This document shows positions 1-6,417 of a stretch of DNA of 7,501 nt, piece after piece; positions within the stretch are counted from its first letter, which is position 1, and the number at the start of each line of letters is the position of its first letter. The notes below the pieces were generated by a model that worked only from the letters and a program-made list of their open reading frames with translations, was not told the origin of the DNA and searched no databases. This DNA is from Treponema sp. (GTDB lineage Bacteria; Spirochaetota; Spirochaetia; Treponematales; Breznakiellaceae). The DNA is taken from assembly GCA_031259345.1 (NCBI GenBank), contig JAIRLQ010000206.1, forward strand, positions 1 to 7,501, written 5' to 3'. The position numbers were made by a program, and so were the translations under genes.

Positions 1-215
1 AGGGTGATACGGATATCAACTACTCTGTTTATATGTTCATTCGGATCCATAACTGAACCGGTCCCCGTTCTTGGCCCGGTATAATAGTCAGGCGCCTGGC
101 CATAAGGCGCGTGCTTTTGGGGCGAACCGCCACCCCCATCCGTAGGACAGCCCGTCAACGCAAAACTAAACGTCAGGATCGCCACGCATAAGAATATCGT
201 GATTTTTTTCATCAT
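1..215 (-). CDS. Putative lipoprotein, N-terminal part only (cut by window edge)
   Basis: The first 71 codons of a minus-strand gene are visible; the rest lies beyond position 1. The protein begins MMKKITIF, has a hydrophobic stretch to about residue 21, and then a lipobox LTGC with Cys23 as the probable lipidated residue. After it comes PTD, a glycine run, and a polar Pro/Gly/Tyr-rich linker. This is a type II signal peptide, so the product is probably an anchored envelope lipoprotein. The start is fixed by an in-frame TAA directly before the first ATG (213-215) and by a Shine-Dalgarno AAGGAGAG at 223-230, about 8-9 nt upstream. A second ATG follows immediately (210-212). No functional domain is visible in this part. 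Glycine-rich linkers after the lipid Cys are common in spirochaete lipoproteins, which is a weak taxonomic hint only. Confidence 0.8.
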   Translation of the reverse strand, partial: MMKKITIFLCVAILTFSFALTGCPTDGGGGSPQKHAPYGQAPDYYTGPRTGTGSVMDPNEHINRVVDIRIT

Positions 216-354
216 TTAGATTCTCTCCTTCAAATAAGTGTGATGCATATTTTTCCAGGGATAAGCCCGGGGTGAACCAAAGAGAGAGCCCGCCTCTATG
301 AACGGAGTTCGAGTTATGAGAAAAGAAAAAATCTGAAAATAAATAAGATTTAGA

Positions 355-417
355 TTAACATGTATGCGTGGGGGGGGGAGGGGGTAATTCGTTATAATAC
401 AATAAGTTACATAACAT
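355..417 (-). other. Possible 20-codon upstream ORF in the lipoprotein leader
   Basis: On the minus strand a purine-rich AAGGAGGAGG (431-440) precedes an ATG at 415-417 by 13 nt. This ATG opens a 20-codon frame containing a proline run, encoded by the C-strand of the G9-A-G5 tract, and it stops at TAA 355-357. The spacing is longer than ideal. A TATAAT-like hexamer on the same strand (419-424) lies between the ribosome-site-like sequence and the ATG. If that hexamer is the real -10, the Shine-Dalgarno would not be transcribed. I cannot decide between these readings from sequence alone. Confidence 0.25.
370..384. repeat. Homopolymeric G tract (G9-A-G5)
   Basis: Nine G residues (370-378), one A, then five G residues (380-384) stand in otherwise AT-rich sequence, about 155 bp upstream of the lipoprotein start. 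Tracts of this kind are prone to slipped-strand length change and can alter promoter spacing or reading frame. They are also a common place for sequencing and assembly errors. Confidence 0.85.
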
Positions 418-568
418 TATTATAGAAATACCTCCTCCTTATAAGTAATAATTCATCCAACTACAGTACATTATGCCACAGAACATAAAAAAACACAAGC
501 GATAAATTGTTATTTTTTACAGAAAAACTAAATATTAGACAATTGAGGTTTATTTCAAGGTTGTCCGA

Positions 569-679
569 GGCTGTCCAAAAAGTAAGTTTTTCAAACTTTT
601 TGAAAAACTTGTTCGGAGAGCTTCTTTAATGTGGCATTTACGAAGACTGGACGGGAAGTAACCGACTTTCCGGACAGCC
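569..679. repeat. Small inverted-repeat-bounded element (MITE-like candidate)
   Basis: GGCTGTCCAAAAAGT at 569-583 is matched in inverted orientation by ACTTTCCGGACAGCC at 665-679. The outer 8 bp are perfect and 13 of 15 positions agree overall. The 111 bp span encodes no protein. Just inside the left arm it has a further perfect 12 bp palindrome (584-595 / 599-610). A degenerate copy of the arm, GGTTGTCC, lies at 559-566, just outside. Terminal inverted repeats around a short non-coding body are the architecture of a miniature transposable element. No clear target-site duplication is visible, so it could also be a structured RNA or a terminator region. Confidence 0.4.
584..610 (-). terminator. 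Hairpin, candidate terminator of the methyltransferase operon
   Basis: A perfect 12 bp inverted repeat (AAGTTTTTCAAA, loop CTT, TTTGAAAAACTT) reads on the minus strand as a hairpin followed within 2 nt by a run of five T (578-582 on the plus strand is AAAAA). No T run follows on the plus strand. The orientation therefore suits termination of the minus-strand operon, whose last stop codon lies 107 bp upstream of the hairpin. The stem is AT-rich, so it is weak for an intrinsic terminator. Confidence 0.35.
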
Positions 680-716
680 CCAGACTCTAGATAAATGCGC
701 TTACATTTTTTGCTTA

Positions 717-2108
717 TTATTCGGTGTATTTTTTTAGGGCCGCTTCAATGTCTGCGGGTAAAAAGGGCGCGGTATATAAGGCAAGGCGTTTTTCGCAAAG
801 CCGGCCGGCAGCCGCAAGCAGTTCATGCTTTTCAGCGCTGCCCCGGGCGGAAAGGATGGGGAAAAGAAACTCATCCTTAAAGCCTTTTACGGTTGTTTCG
901 TGTCCCAAAAAACCGCTTTCATCATTTATGGCGTCAATGATTTCGTCAACCAAAGAAGAACCCGGCGGAGAAATACCTTTTTGGAAACGCAGGGCTTTAT
1001 CAAGGATTTCCTCATCAAAAAGCCACTTCTCGTAGCTTAAAGAAAGAAAGCTCTCCATAACCCCAAAGCACTGGAGGATAAAAGCCGCGCCGCAATTTAC
1101 AGTGCCAAGCATATTTAGCATGGATTCGGCGCCGGCCTGCATATCCATGAAAGGGCTGTCCGAAAGGCCGCCCCCGGTGCGGCAGGGAATGTGGTAATAA
1201 CGCGCAAGCGCCGCGGACCCGGCCGCGAGGAGGGTGCACTCGGGCGCCCCAATTGACAATGCCATGGTAGCCATATCGGCAATGCCCGAAGTATTGCCGT
1301 AGATAACAGGCGTCCCCGGCGAAAGAAGCTGGCTGTACACAATGCCCGCAAGTATTTCCGCATTACTGGTTACCAGGGTCCCCGCAAGGCTCACCGGGGA
1401 AGTCGCCCCGGACATGGCGCAGGCGGCAATAACCAGGGGCTGGTTTTCCATGGCGAAAACCCGCAAAGCCCTCAGCATATTGCCGGCCCAGCCCAGCGGA
1501 GAAAGGCTGTTCACAACTCCCATGCAAATCTTTTCGGCGGAAGCGGAGTTTATGCCCGATGCGATGCGGGCCATCGCGATAGAATCGGCGGCATAGTTTT
1601 CATCCTGGGTCAAGCCGAAGAGGGGCTTGTCGCTCAGGGTCAGGGCCGCAAAGAGCTGGATATGAAGGGCCTTCAGCGGAGGCAGCTCGGGTGGATAAAG
1701 AAGGCCGGCGGCGGAAACAGAACAATAAGGGGATGTATGGGCCAGTTTAAGAAAGGCATGCGCATCGGCTAAAGTCGCCGGCCTTCGCCCTTGGGACTCC
1801 AGTATCGTGGTCATCCCCGCGCCGGGGCCGTAGGCCTGGGGGTAATCGCCTCCGACGCCAAAACTCTTTTCCGGGTTCCGGGCAGTAACAAAGAAAGATT
1901 CCGGCGCAAGCTTTAAGGTTTCCTCAACCAGCCGGGACGGAAAACATACCCGCCCTTCTCCGCCTTTTACCGCGCCATGCGTAAGCAAAAAATCAAGGGC
2001 TATGGGATCTTCAAAATAAATTCCATAGCGGTTTAACAGATCCAGGGTTTTTCCATGGATATCTTCAATCAACTCCAAAGACACAGGATTGGCAGCCAAC
2101 TTATTCAT
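717..2108 (-). CDS. MttB-superfamily methyltransferase, divergent non-pyrrolysine paralogue
   Basis: The 463-residue protein belongs to the trimethylamine methyltransferase (MttB/COG5598) superfamily. Known members move a methyl group from a tertiary or quaternary amine to a cobalamin-binding corrinoid protein in the cytoplasm. Family features are the N-terminal helix resembling LELIEDIHGKTLDLLNRYGI (residues 11-30), the glycine-rich YGPGAGMT (93-100), and MSGATSPVSLAG (232-243), nearly identical to the equivalent in the upstream paralogue. TGGGLSDSPFMDMQAGAESM (311-330) is a further family segment. There is no internal in-frame TAG, so pyrrolysine is not used. It differs from its neighbour where that protein has HDLGYLEFG: here the segment is AAFILQCFG (341-349), so substrate or role may differ. 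It is last in the operon and starts 7 bp after the lyase stop. No good Shine-Dalgarno is present (only GAAAAG), suggesting translational coupling. Family certain, substrate unknown. Confidence 0.88.
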   Translation of the reverse strand: MNKLAANPVSLELIEDIHGKTLDLLNRYGIYFEDPIALDFLLTHGAVKGGEGRVCFPSRLVEETLKLAPESFFVTARNPEKSFGVGGDYPQAYGPGAGMTTILESQGRRPATLADAHAFLKLAHTSPYCSVSAAGLLYPPELPPLKALHIQLFAALTLSDKPLFGLTQDENYAADSIAMARIASGINSASAEKICMGVVNSLSPLGWAGNMLRALRVFAMENQPLVIAACAMSGATSPVSLAGTLVTSNAEILAGIVYSQLLSPGTPVIYGNTSGIADMATMALSIGAPECTLLAAGSAALARYYHIPCRTGGGLSDSPFMDMQAGAESMLNMLGTVNCGAAFILQCFGVMESFLSLSYEKWLFDEEILDKALRFQKGISPPGSSLVDEIIDAINDESGFLGHETTVKGFKDEFLFPILSARGSAEKHELLAAAGRLCEKRLALYTAPFLPADIEAALKKYTE

Positions 2109-2115
2109 TGTCTTT

Positions 2116-3300
2116 TCAACACTTTTCCAGGGCCTGCTTTAAATCCGCGATAATTTCGCCGGGATTTTCAAGCCCCACAGCCATACGCACCAGGCCGTCT
2201 GTAATACCGCTGGCTTCCCTTGCTTCTTTTGGAACATACCAGTGGGTCATAGAAGCCGGATGCTGCAACAGGGTATTGGCTTCCCCAAGGCTCACCGCCA
2301 GGGCGCAAAGTCTGATACTGTTCATCAAAGTTACCCCGGCTTTAACGCCGCCCTTTACTTCAAAGGTCAAAAGCCCCCCAAACTTTTTCATCTGCTTTTT
2401 CGCGATTTCGTATTGCGGATGAGAAGGAAGCCCGGGATACAGGACCCGCTCAACTTTGGGATGTTTTTCAAGAAATTCCGCCACCTGTCCCGCGGTTGCG
2501 GAAAGTCTGTCCATCCTGATTTCCAAAGTCTTAAGCCCCCTAAGCATAAGAAAAGAGTTGAAAGGAGACGCCGTGCCCCCCAGATTTTTAAGACCGTCTT
2601 CCCGTATCAGTTCCATAATTTTTTTGGGACCTACAAGAGCCCCGCCCATTGCGTCGCCATGGCCGCAGATAAACTTTGTGGTAGAGTGCATCACAACATC
2701 TACCCCAAGCTCAATCGGTTTTGTGATAAAAGGCGTAGCGAATGTATTGTCCATTGCCGAAACAGCGCCGCATGATTTTGCGATGCGGGCAATACGGGCA
2801 ATGTCTATTACCTTCATGGTGGGATTACAGGGAGTTTCAAAATATATTAATTTTGTGTTGGGTTTTACCGCCTTCTCTACCGCGTCATAATCCGCAAAGT
2901 TGAGAATGGCGCTTTCTACGCCGAATTTTGGCAGAAGGGTACGAAAGATATAGGCCGTAGCAGAATAAGTTGTGTCATCGCAGATTACATGATCCCCCGC
3001 TTTAAGCAGAGTCAGGGCCAAAGTTGAAATTGCGGCAACTCCGGTGGAAAAGGGAATCCCGTACTCCGCCCCTTCAAGGGCCGCCAAAGCCTTGCCCAGT
3101 TCATCATTGGTGGGGTTTGAAATCCGGGTATAGCAGTGGCCGTTATCGGCAGAGTAGCAAAAATCCGCGCCTTGCTGCACATCATCAAAAAGATAATTAT
3201 TGGTCATGTAAATGGGGATGCCCATGGACTTATAGGCATTGTCTACCTCGGTGCCGTTACGGGCCGCAATGGTCTCGGATGAAAAATCGTAAATTGACAT
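2116..3300 (-). CDS. PLP-dependent Cys/Met-metabolism enzyme, methionine gamma-lyase-like
   Basis: This 394-residue protein is a full-length fold-type I enzyme of the trans-sulfuration family (methionine gamma-lyase, cystathionine gamma-synthase/lyase, O-acetylhomoserine sulfhydrylase). Visible landmarks are Y57-x-R59 (phosphate and subunit contact), STG 85-87 (phosphate cup), Tyr112 (ring-stacking or catalytic), Asp184 (pyridine nitrogen), Lys209 in STTKFICGHGD (Schiff base), SLGEANTLLQHPASMTH (337-353) and Arg372 (substrate carboxylate). The numbering runs two or three behind Pseudomonas putida methionine gamma-lyase. The position equal to Cys116, which marks many true methionine gamma-lyases, is Ala114 in TYSATAY; cystathionine-type enzymes usually carry Gly there. 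The exact reaction is therefore open: gamma-elimination from methionine or an S-methylmethionine-like compound, beta-elimination, or gamma-replacement. A ribosome site AGGGGG lies 8-9 nt before the ATG. The gene sits between two methyltransferase genes, with 10 bp and 7 bp gaps, so it is probably co-transcribed with them. Confidence 0.9.
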   Translation of the reverse strand: MSIYDFSSETIAARNGTEVDNAYKSMGIPIYMTNNYLFDDVQQGADFCYSADNGHCYTRISNPTNDELGKALAALEGAEYGIPFSTGVAAISTLALTLLKAGDHVICDDTTYSATAYIFRTLLPKFGVESAILNFADYDAVEKAVKPNTKLIYFETPCNPTMKVIDIARIARIAKSCGAVSAMDNTFATPFITKPIELGVDVVMHSTTKFICGHGDAMGGALVGPKKIMELIREDGLKNLGGTASPFNSFLMLRGLKTLEIRMDRLSATAGQVAEFLEKHPKVERVLYPGLPSHPQYEIAKKQMKKFGGLLTFEVKGGVKAGVTLMNSIRLCALAVSLGEANTLLQHPASMTHWYVPKEAREASGITDGLVRMAVGLENPGEIIADLKQALEKC

Positions 3301-3310
3301 GAGAATCCCC

Positions 3311-4738
3311 CTATCCGGTAATCTTCTTTAGTACTGCGTCAACTTTATCGGCATTGGCCGGCCTGGGAGCTTCGCCGAGGATCTCTTTAATTTTAACTTT
3401 GACCCGCTGTTCCATAGTGGTCGCCCCTAACTGTGTCCAGCGCTCAAAAGTATTACGATCCGAAACGCCGGGGATCCAGTTTTCGTGGTAATGTTCCAGG
3501 GTATGCTCCGCGGTAAGGAAGCTCCCGCCGGGCCCCACTTCCCTGATAGCGTCCAGCGCCTGGCTTTCCCTGTTTACCGGAATACCGTCCAGAATACGAC
3601 GGAGCTGGCCTACGCTCTCGTTTGTCATTACCAGAAGATCGAAAGAATAGGTAAGGCCGAATTCCAGATAACCCAAATCATGATTTATATTGGTACCTGT
3701 AAGGCCTGCCATAAAAATATAGGTTGAAGCTTCGTTTATCGCCTGGGTATCCGCCACCTTTGAGGCGCAGCATCCCGCAAAGCCCCAGGTGGGCAGATTG
3801 TATAGATTACGTCCAAGTTCGCAGAAGCCCGCCTGAAGCGTCATGGCTTCCGGGGATGCGTACGTGGGCTGCATGGAAAGCATATCAATGTTTGACATGC
3901 CCGCGCCAAAGACATAGGGCGCGCCGGGATTGACCAGTTGATGAATGGTTAAACCAAAAAGGGCTTCCGCGGCAGCCACGGTAATGGCCCCCGCCAAAGT
4001 TACCGGGCCTGTAGCCCCCGAAAGCATACCCGCCGCGTAGTTTGTGGGGATACGGTTCTGGGCGCTGTAGATGAGCTTATCGACAGCTTCAAAACTGTGC
4101 ACAAGGGGAGAAGTAGGCTCGTCATACAAAACAAACCGGGGCTTCCTTTCAAGCTCTTCCTTGCCGCCGGGACAAACCGCGGCGGCCAAATCCAGTATAT
4201 CGCTTAAACACTGCTTGCTTCCGGCGATGACCACCTGGGGCTTCTTTGAATACTTTATAAGGTTTGCGTACTGCATCTGATACTGTTTGGAAGGATCGGC
4301 ATCGGCAATAAGCCCCATGGACATAAGGAAATCAATATTGGGAAGGGCCTCGGAAAGACGCACCGCGTCGATCATGTCCTTCTCGCTGAACCTGCGGCGT
4401 TCACCGGAAAAACTGTCCCTAAGGTAGAGGCAGTCGGAACCGGTGCCGAAATAAGCGTTCCTGCCGTGGAGATCCATAGCCGGCTTTCCGTCCCTGTCAT
4501 AAATCATGATCCTTGAAGGGGCTGTTTTTATGGCATTTTCTACCAATGCCGACGGAAGACAAACCCGGTTACCTTTAACAAAAGCTCCGGCTTCTTTCAA
4601 AATCTTTAGAGCTCCGTCATGGTGCAGGTCGCATCCAACATCTTCAAGGATCTCAAGAATACCCGCGTGCATATCCTTTAGATCCTCGGGTGAAAAATAA
4701 GCAGGCGCTGAAAAAGCGTTTAAACGAATACTGGGCAT
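3311..4738 (-). CDS. MttB-superfamily corrinoid methyltransferase, glycine betaine (MtgB)-like, non-pyrrolysine
   Basis: This 475-residue protein is a full-length member of the MttB/COG5598 superfamily. Its length fits the non-pyrrolysine branch that includes MtgB (glycine betaine), MtpB (proline betaine) and MtcB (carnitine). Landmarks are the N-terminal helix SPEDLKDMHAGILEILEDVG (16-35), FGTGSD (97-102), LSGATGPVTLAG (239-250), GFAGCCASKVADTQAINEAS (319-338), HDLGYLEFG (353-361) and GGSFLTAEHTLEHY (404-417). The expected reaction is methyl transfer from a quaternary amine or related onium compound to cob(I)alamin on a partner corrinoid protein, which is not in this window. It follows the BCCT transporter by 9 bp, and its likely ribosome site (GGATAAGG) overlaps the transporter stop codon. 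The frame has no internal TAG but ends in TAG, used here as an ordinary stop; readthrough would add only 18 residues. The substrate cannot be read from sequence; glycine betaine is one reasonable candidate. Confidence 0.92.
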   Translation of the reverse strand: MPSIRLNAFSAPAYFSPEDLKDMHAGILEILEDVGCDLHHDGALKILKEAGAFVKGNRVCLPSALVENAIKTAPSRIMIYDRDGKPAMDLHGRNAYFGTGSDCLYLRDSFSGERRRFSEKDMIDAVRLSEALPNIDFLMSMGLIADADPSKQYQMQYANLIKYSKKPQVVIAGSKQCLSDILDLAAAVCPGGKEELERKPRFVLYDEPTSPLVHSFEAVDKLIYSAQNRIPTNYAAGMLSGATGPVTLAGAITVAAAEALFGLTIHQLVNPGAPYVFGAGMSNIDMLSMQPTYASPEAMTLQAGFCELGRNLYNLPTWGFAGCCASKVADTQAINEASTYIFMAGLTGTNINHDLGYLEFGLTYSFDLLVMTNESVGQLRRILDGIPVNRESQALDAIREVGPGGSFLTAEHTLEHYHENWIPGVSDRNTFERWTQLGATTMEQRVKVKIKEILGEAPRPANADKVDAVLKKITG

Positions 4739-4747
4739 GGCGTTGCC

Positions 4748-6334
4748 TTATCCTTTGATAAATTTGGTCATCTTGAAAATTACCTTTCCGTTTTCGTCAT
4801 AATCCTTTTTATTCAAATCATATTTTGAAGGATTATACATGATCTTGATAAGCCCCACCAAAAGGGCCAGCTCTATAAAGAGGGCCGGAAGGCCGCCAAG
4901 ATTACTGAGGGTCTTGATACCGCCGATACCGGAAGAGGAAATCATCACTACCGACACCATACCAACCAGAATTCCCCATACGATTTTCATGAGCAGTTTT
5001 GGCTCCGGGCTTTCCGGGGAAATTCCGGTTGTGGAGATGCCGCCCATGGCGTTTGTGTTGGAGTCCGCCGCGGTAACAAAACAAATGAAACAGATAAAAA
5101 GAAATACCGGAATTATGATTACCGGCAGGGGAAGATTCCCCAATACCGCAAAACCCGTGTATTCGGGACCTTTGGCCAATTGTTCGGAGATTTTAAGGCC
5201 GTCCGCTTCGAATTTAAGGGCGGTACCGGAGAATATGCTCATCCATATTCCCGAAAAAATCGCAGGTATTACAAAGTTGACTGCCAGGAATTTGCGGACT
5301 GTCTGCCCGTATCCCAGGCGGCCAAGGAAAAGAGCGGTGATAGGCGCCCAGGCAAGCCAGTTGGCAAAGTAGAAGTTGGTCCAGCCCTGGGCCCAGCCGT
5401 CAATTCCCTGGCCGGGCGTGTAGGCCGCGGCGCCGGTAAGAAGGGAACGCCCGAAGAAAGTGGAAAGGTATTCACCAAAACCTTCGGTGCCAAGCTGAAG
5501 GATATACACGGTAGGCCCAAAAAGGAAAACAAAAATGGTGATAAAGAGAAGAACTTTGGTGTTAATATCCGAAAGTACCCTAATCCCCTTCATAAGGCCT
5601 GTACCGGCGGAAATTATAAACACCGCCACAATAATGGCCCCGATGATCCAGTAAGTTACCGGATTGTTGGGAACTCCGTATTGATAGCTCAGGCCGCCTG
5701 TCAGGGACAGTATCCCTGTACCAAGAGAGGCCGCCATACCCAGAACGAGGGCGTAGAGGCAGATTGCGTCTATTACTTCGCCAAAACGGCCGGTAGCCTT
5801 ATCGCCCATAATCGGAGTAAGTGTAGACCCCAGGGAAAATGGCTTTCGCATGTTATAGAAGGCAAAGGCGAACATAAGAGCGGGCAGGGTATAAATGGCA
5901 TAGGGCGTAAAAGTCCAGTGCATAAACATCGTAGACATTGCAAAACGCATTGCTTGGGCGGAATTGGCTTCTATGCCGACGCCGGCGGGCGGATAAAGAT
6001 AATGATAAAGCGGTTCGGCAGTTCCCCAAAAGAGGATGCCGATAGCAATGGTTGTGCAAAGGGTAATGGCGAACCAGTTATAGTCCGACATAATGGGTAC
6101 AGCGTCCTGGCCGCCGATTTTGACTTTGGCCAGAGGCGAAAAGAAAACCGCCAGAACTACGACGAGAAATCCCAGGGAACCTAAAGAGAAAAGCCAGCCG
6201 AATTTGTCCAAAAGCCAACTGTTGGCAGTATTGGCCATAGCGGAAAAGCCGGTGTTATCTACCAAACTGTAAATCAGGGCGGCAACCGTCAAAAGGGCGG
6301 GAGGGATAAAAACAATGGGTTTAATTTCTTTCAT
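4748..6334 (-). CDS. BCCT-family transporter (betaine/carnitine/choline type)
   Basis: This 528-residue inner-membrane protein has about twelve hydrophobic segments and the hallmarks of the BCCT family (BetP, OpuD, CaiT), which import or exchange quaternary ammonium or sulfonium compounds. Visible motifs are GILFWGTAEPLYHY (99-112), MHWTFTPYAIY (138-148), WTNFYFANWLAWAP (318-331) and FVTAADSNT (419-427, family TSADS). The aromatic cage of BetP (Trp189, Trp194, Tyr197, Trp374) appears here as Trp140, Tyr145, Tyr148 and Trp326, so a cation-pi site for a methylated onium group is kept. The TM8 signature is degenerate: FYWAWWISW in BetP is FYFANWLAW here. No long C-terminal regulatory tail is seen, so osmosensing of the BetP kind is unlikely and a catabolic role is favoured. 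A strong ribosome site AAAGGAGAT (6343-6351) lies about 8 nt before the ATG. It is the first gene of the operon. Confidence 0.93.
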   Translation of the reverse strand: MKEIKPIVFIPPALLTVAALIYSLVDNTGFSAMANTANSWLLDKFGWLFSLGSLGFLVVVLAVFFSPLAKVKIGGQDAVPIMSDYNWFAITLCTTIAIGILFWGTAEPLYHYLYPPAGVGIEANSAQAMRFAMSTMFMHWTFTPYAIYTLPALMFAFAFYNMRKPFSLGSTLTPIMGDKATGRFGEVIDAICLYALVLGMAASLGTGILSLTGGLSYQYGVPNNPVTYWIIGAIIVAVFIISAGTGLMKGIRVLSDINTKVLLFITIFVFLFGPTVYILQLGTEGFGEYLSTFFGRSLLTGAAAYTPGQGIDGWAQGWTNFYFANWLAWAPITALFLGRLGYGQTVRKFLAVNFVIPAIFSGIWMSIFSGTALKFEADGLKISEQLAKGPEYTGFAVLGNLPLPVIIIPVFLFICFICFVTAADSNTNAMGGISTTGISPESPEPKLLMKIVWGILVGMVSVVMISSSGIGGIKTLSNLGGLPALFIELALLVGLIKIMYNPSKYDLNKKDYDENGKVIFKMTKFIKG

Positions 6335-6417
6335 TGCTAAAGATCTCCTTTGTAAAAATAGTATTGGTCAATAGAAACCAATGCTATATTGTAAGCTTGG
6401 TATATATAATTTGTCCA
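6332..6417 (-). promoter_or_regulatory. Candidate promoter and leader of the BCCT operon
   Basis: On the minus strand TGGACA (6412-6417) and TACAAT (6388-6393) are each one mismatch from the sigma-70 consensus, with an 18 bp spacer. Transcription would start near 6381 and leave a leader of about 47 nt before the ATG at 6332-6334. Within that leader ATTGGT (6363-6368) and ACCAAT (6377-6382) form an inverted repeat with an 8 bp spacer, and TATTGGTCAATA (6362-6373) is itself nearly palindromic, so this could be an operator. The call rests on consensus matching only. Confidence 0.45.

Larger units (their letters stand above)
216..716. other. AT-rich intergenic region without a convincing gene
   Basis: About 500 bp separate the lipoprotein start from the end of the methyltransferase operon. 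The part nearest the lipoprotein (216-480) must hold its promoter and leader; it contains a G-rich tract and a tiny upstream ORF. The middle part (480-560) is very AT-rich and I see nothing in it. The part at 569-679 is bounded by inverted repeats and carries an internal hairpin. The short plus-strand ORF crossing into the methyltransferase gene has no homology that I recognise and is treated as a shadow. Confidence 0.7.

Noticed and set aside
393..398. Perfect TATAAT on the plus strand as a promoter
   Set aside because: No good -35 element stands upstream and no plus-strand gene follows; the next genes downstream are all on the minus strand. The region is AT-rich, so chance matches are expected.
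695..880. Small plus-strand ORF at the end of the methyltransferase operon
   Set aside because: Most of it overlaps the 3' end of the methyltransferase gene. It lacks a ribosome site and its basic, low-complexity translation matches no family I know.
2242..2890. Plus-strand open frames of 177 and 144 codons within the lyase gene
   Set aside because: They are shadows of the PLP enzyme, which keeps every core family residue on the minus strand. No ribosome site or homology supports them.
3311..4738. Possible pyrrolysine use, because MttB of methanogens contains an in-frame amber codon and this gene ends in TAG
   Set aside because: Neither methyltransferase frame has an internal TAG and both are full length. 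The terminal TAG is followed by only 17 sense codons before TAA, overlapping the next gene's start in another frame. It reads as an ordinary stop codon.
5180..6184. Long plus-strand open frame (334 codons) opposite the BCCT gene
   Set aside because: It is the antisense of a hydrophobic membrane-protein gene. Its translation is rich in Gly, Lys and Arg without any recognisable domain, and the opposite strand has unmistakable BCCT motifs.
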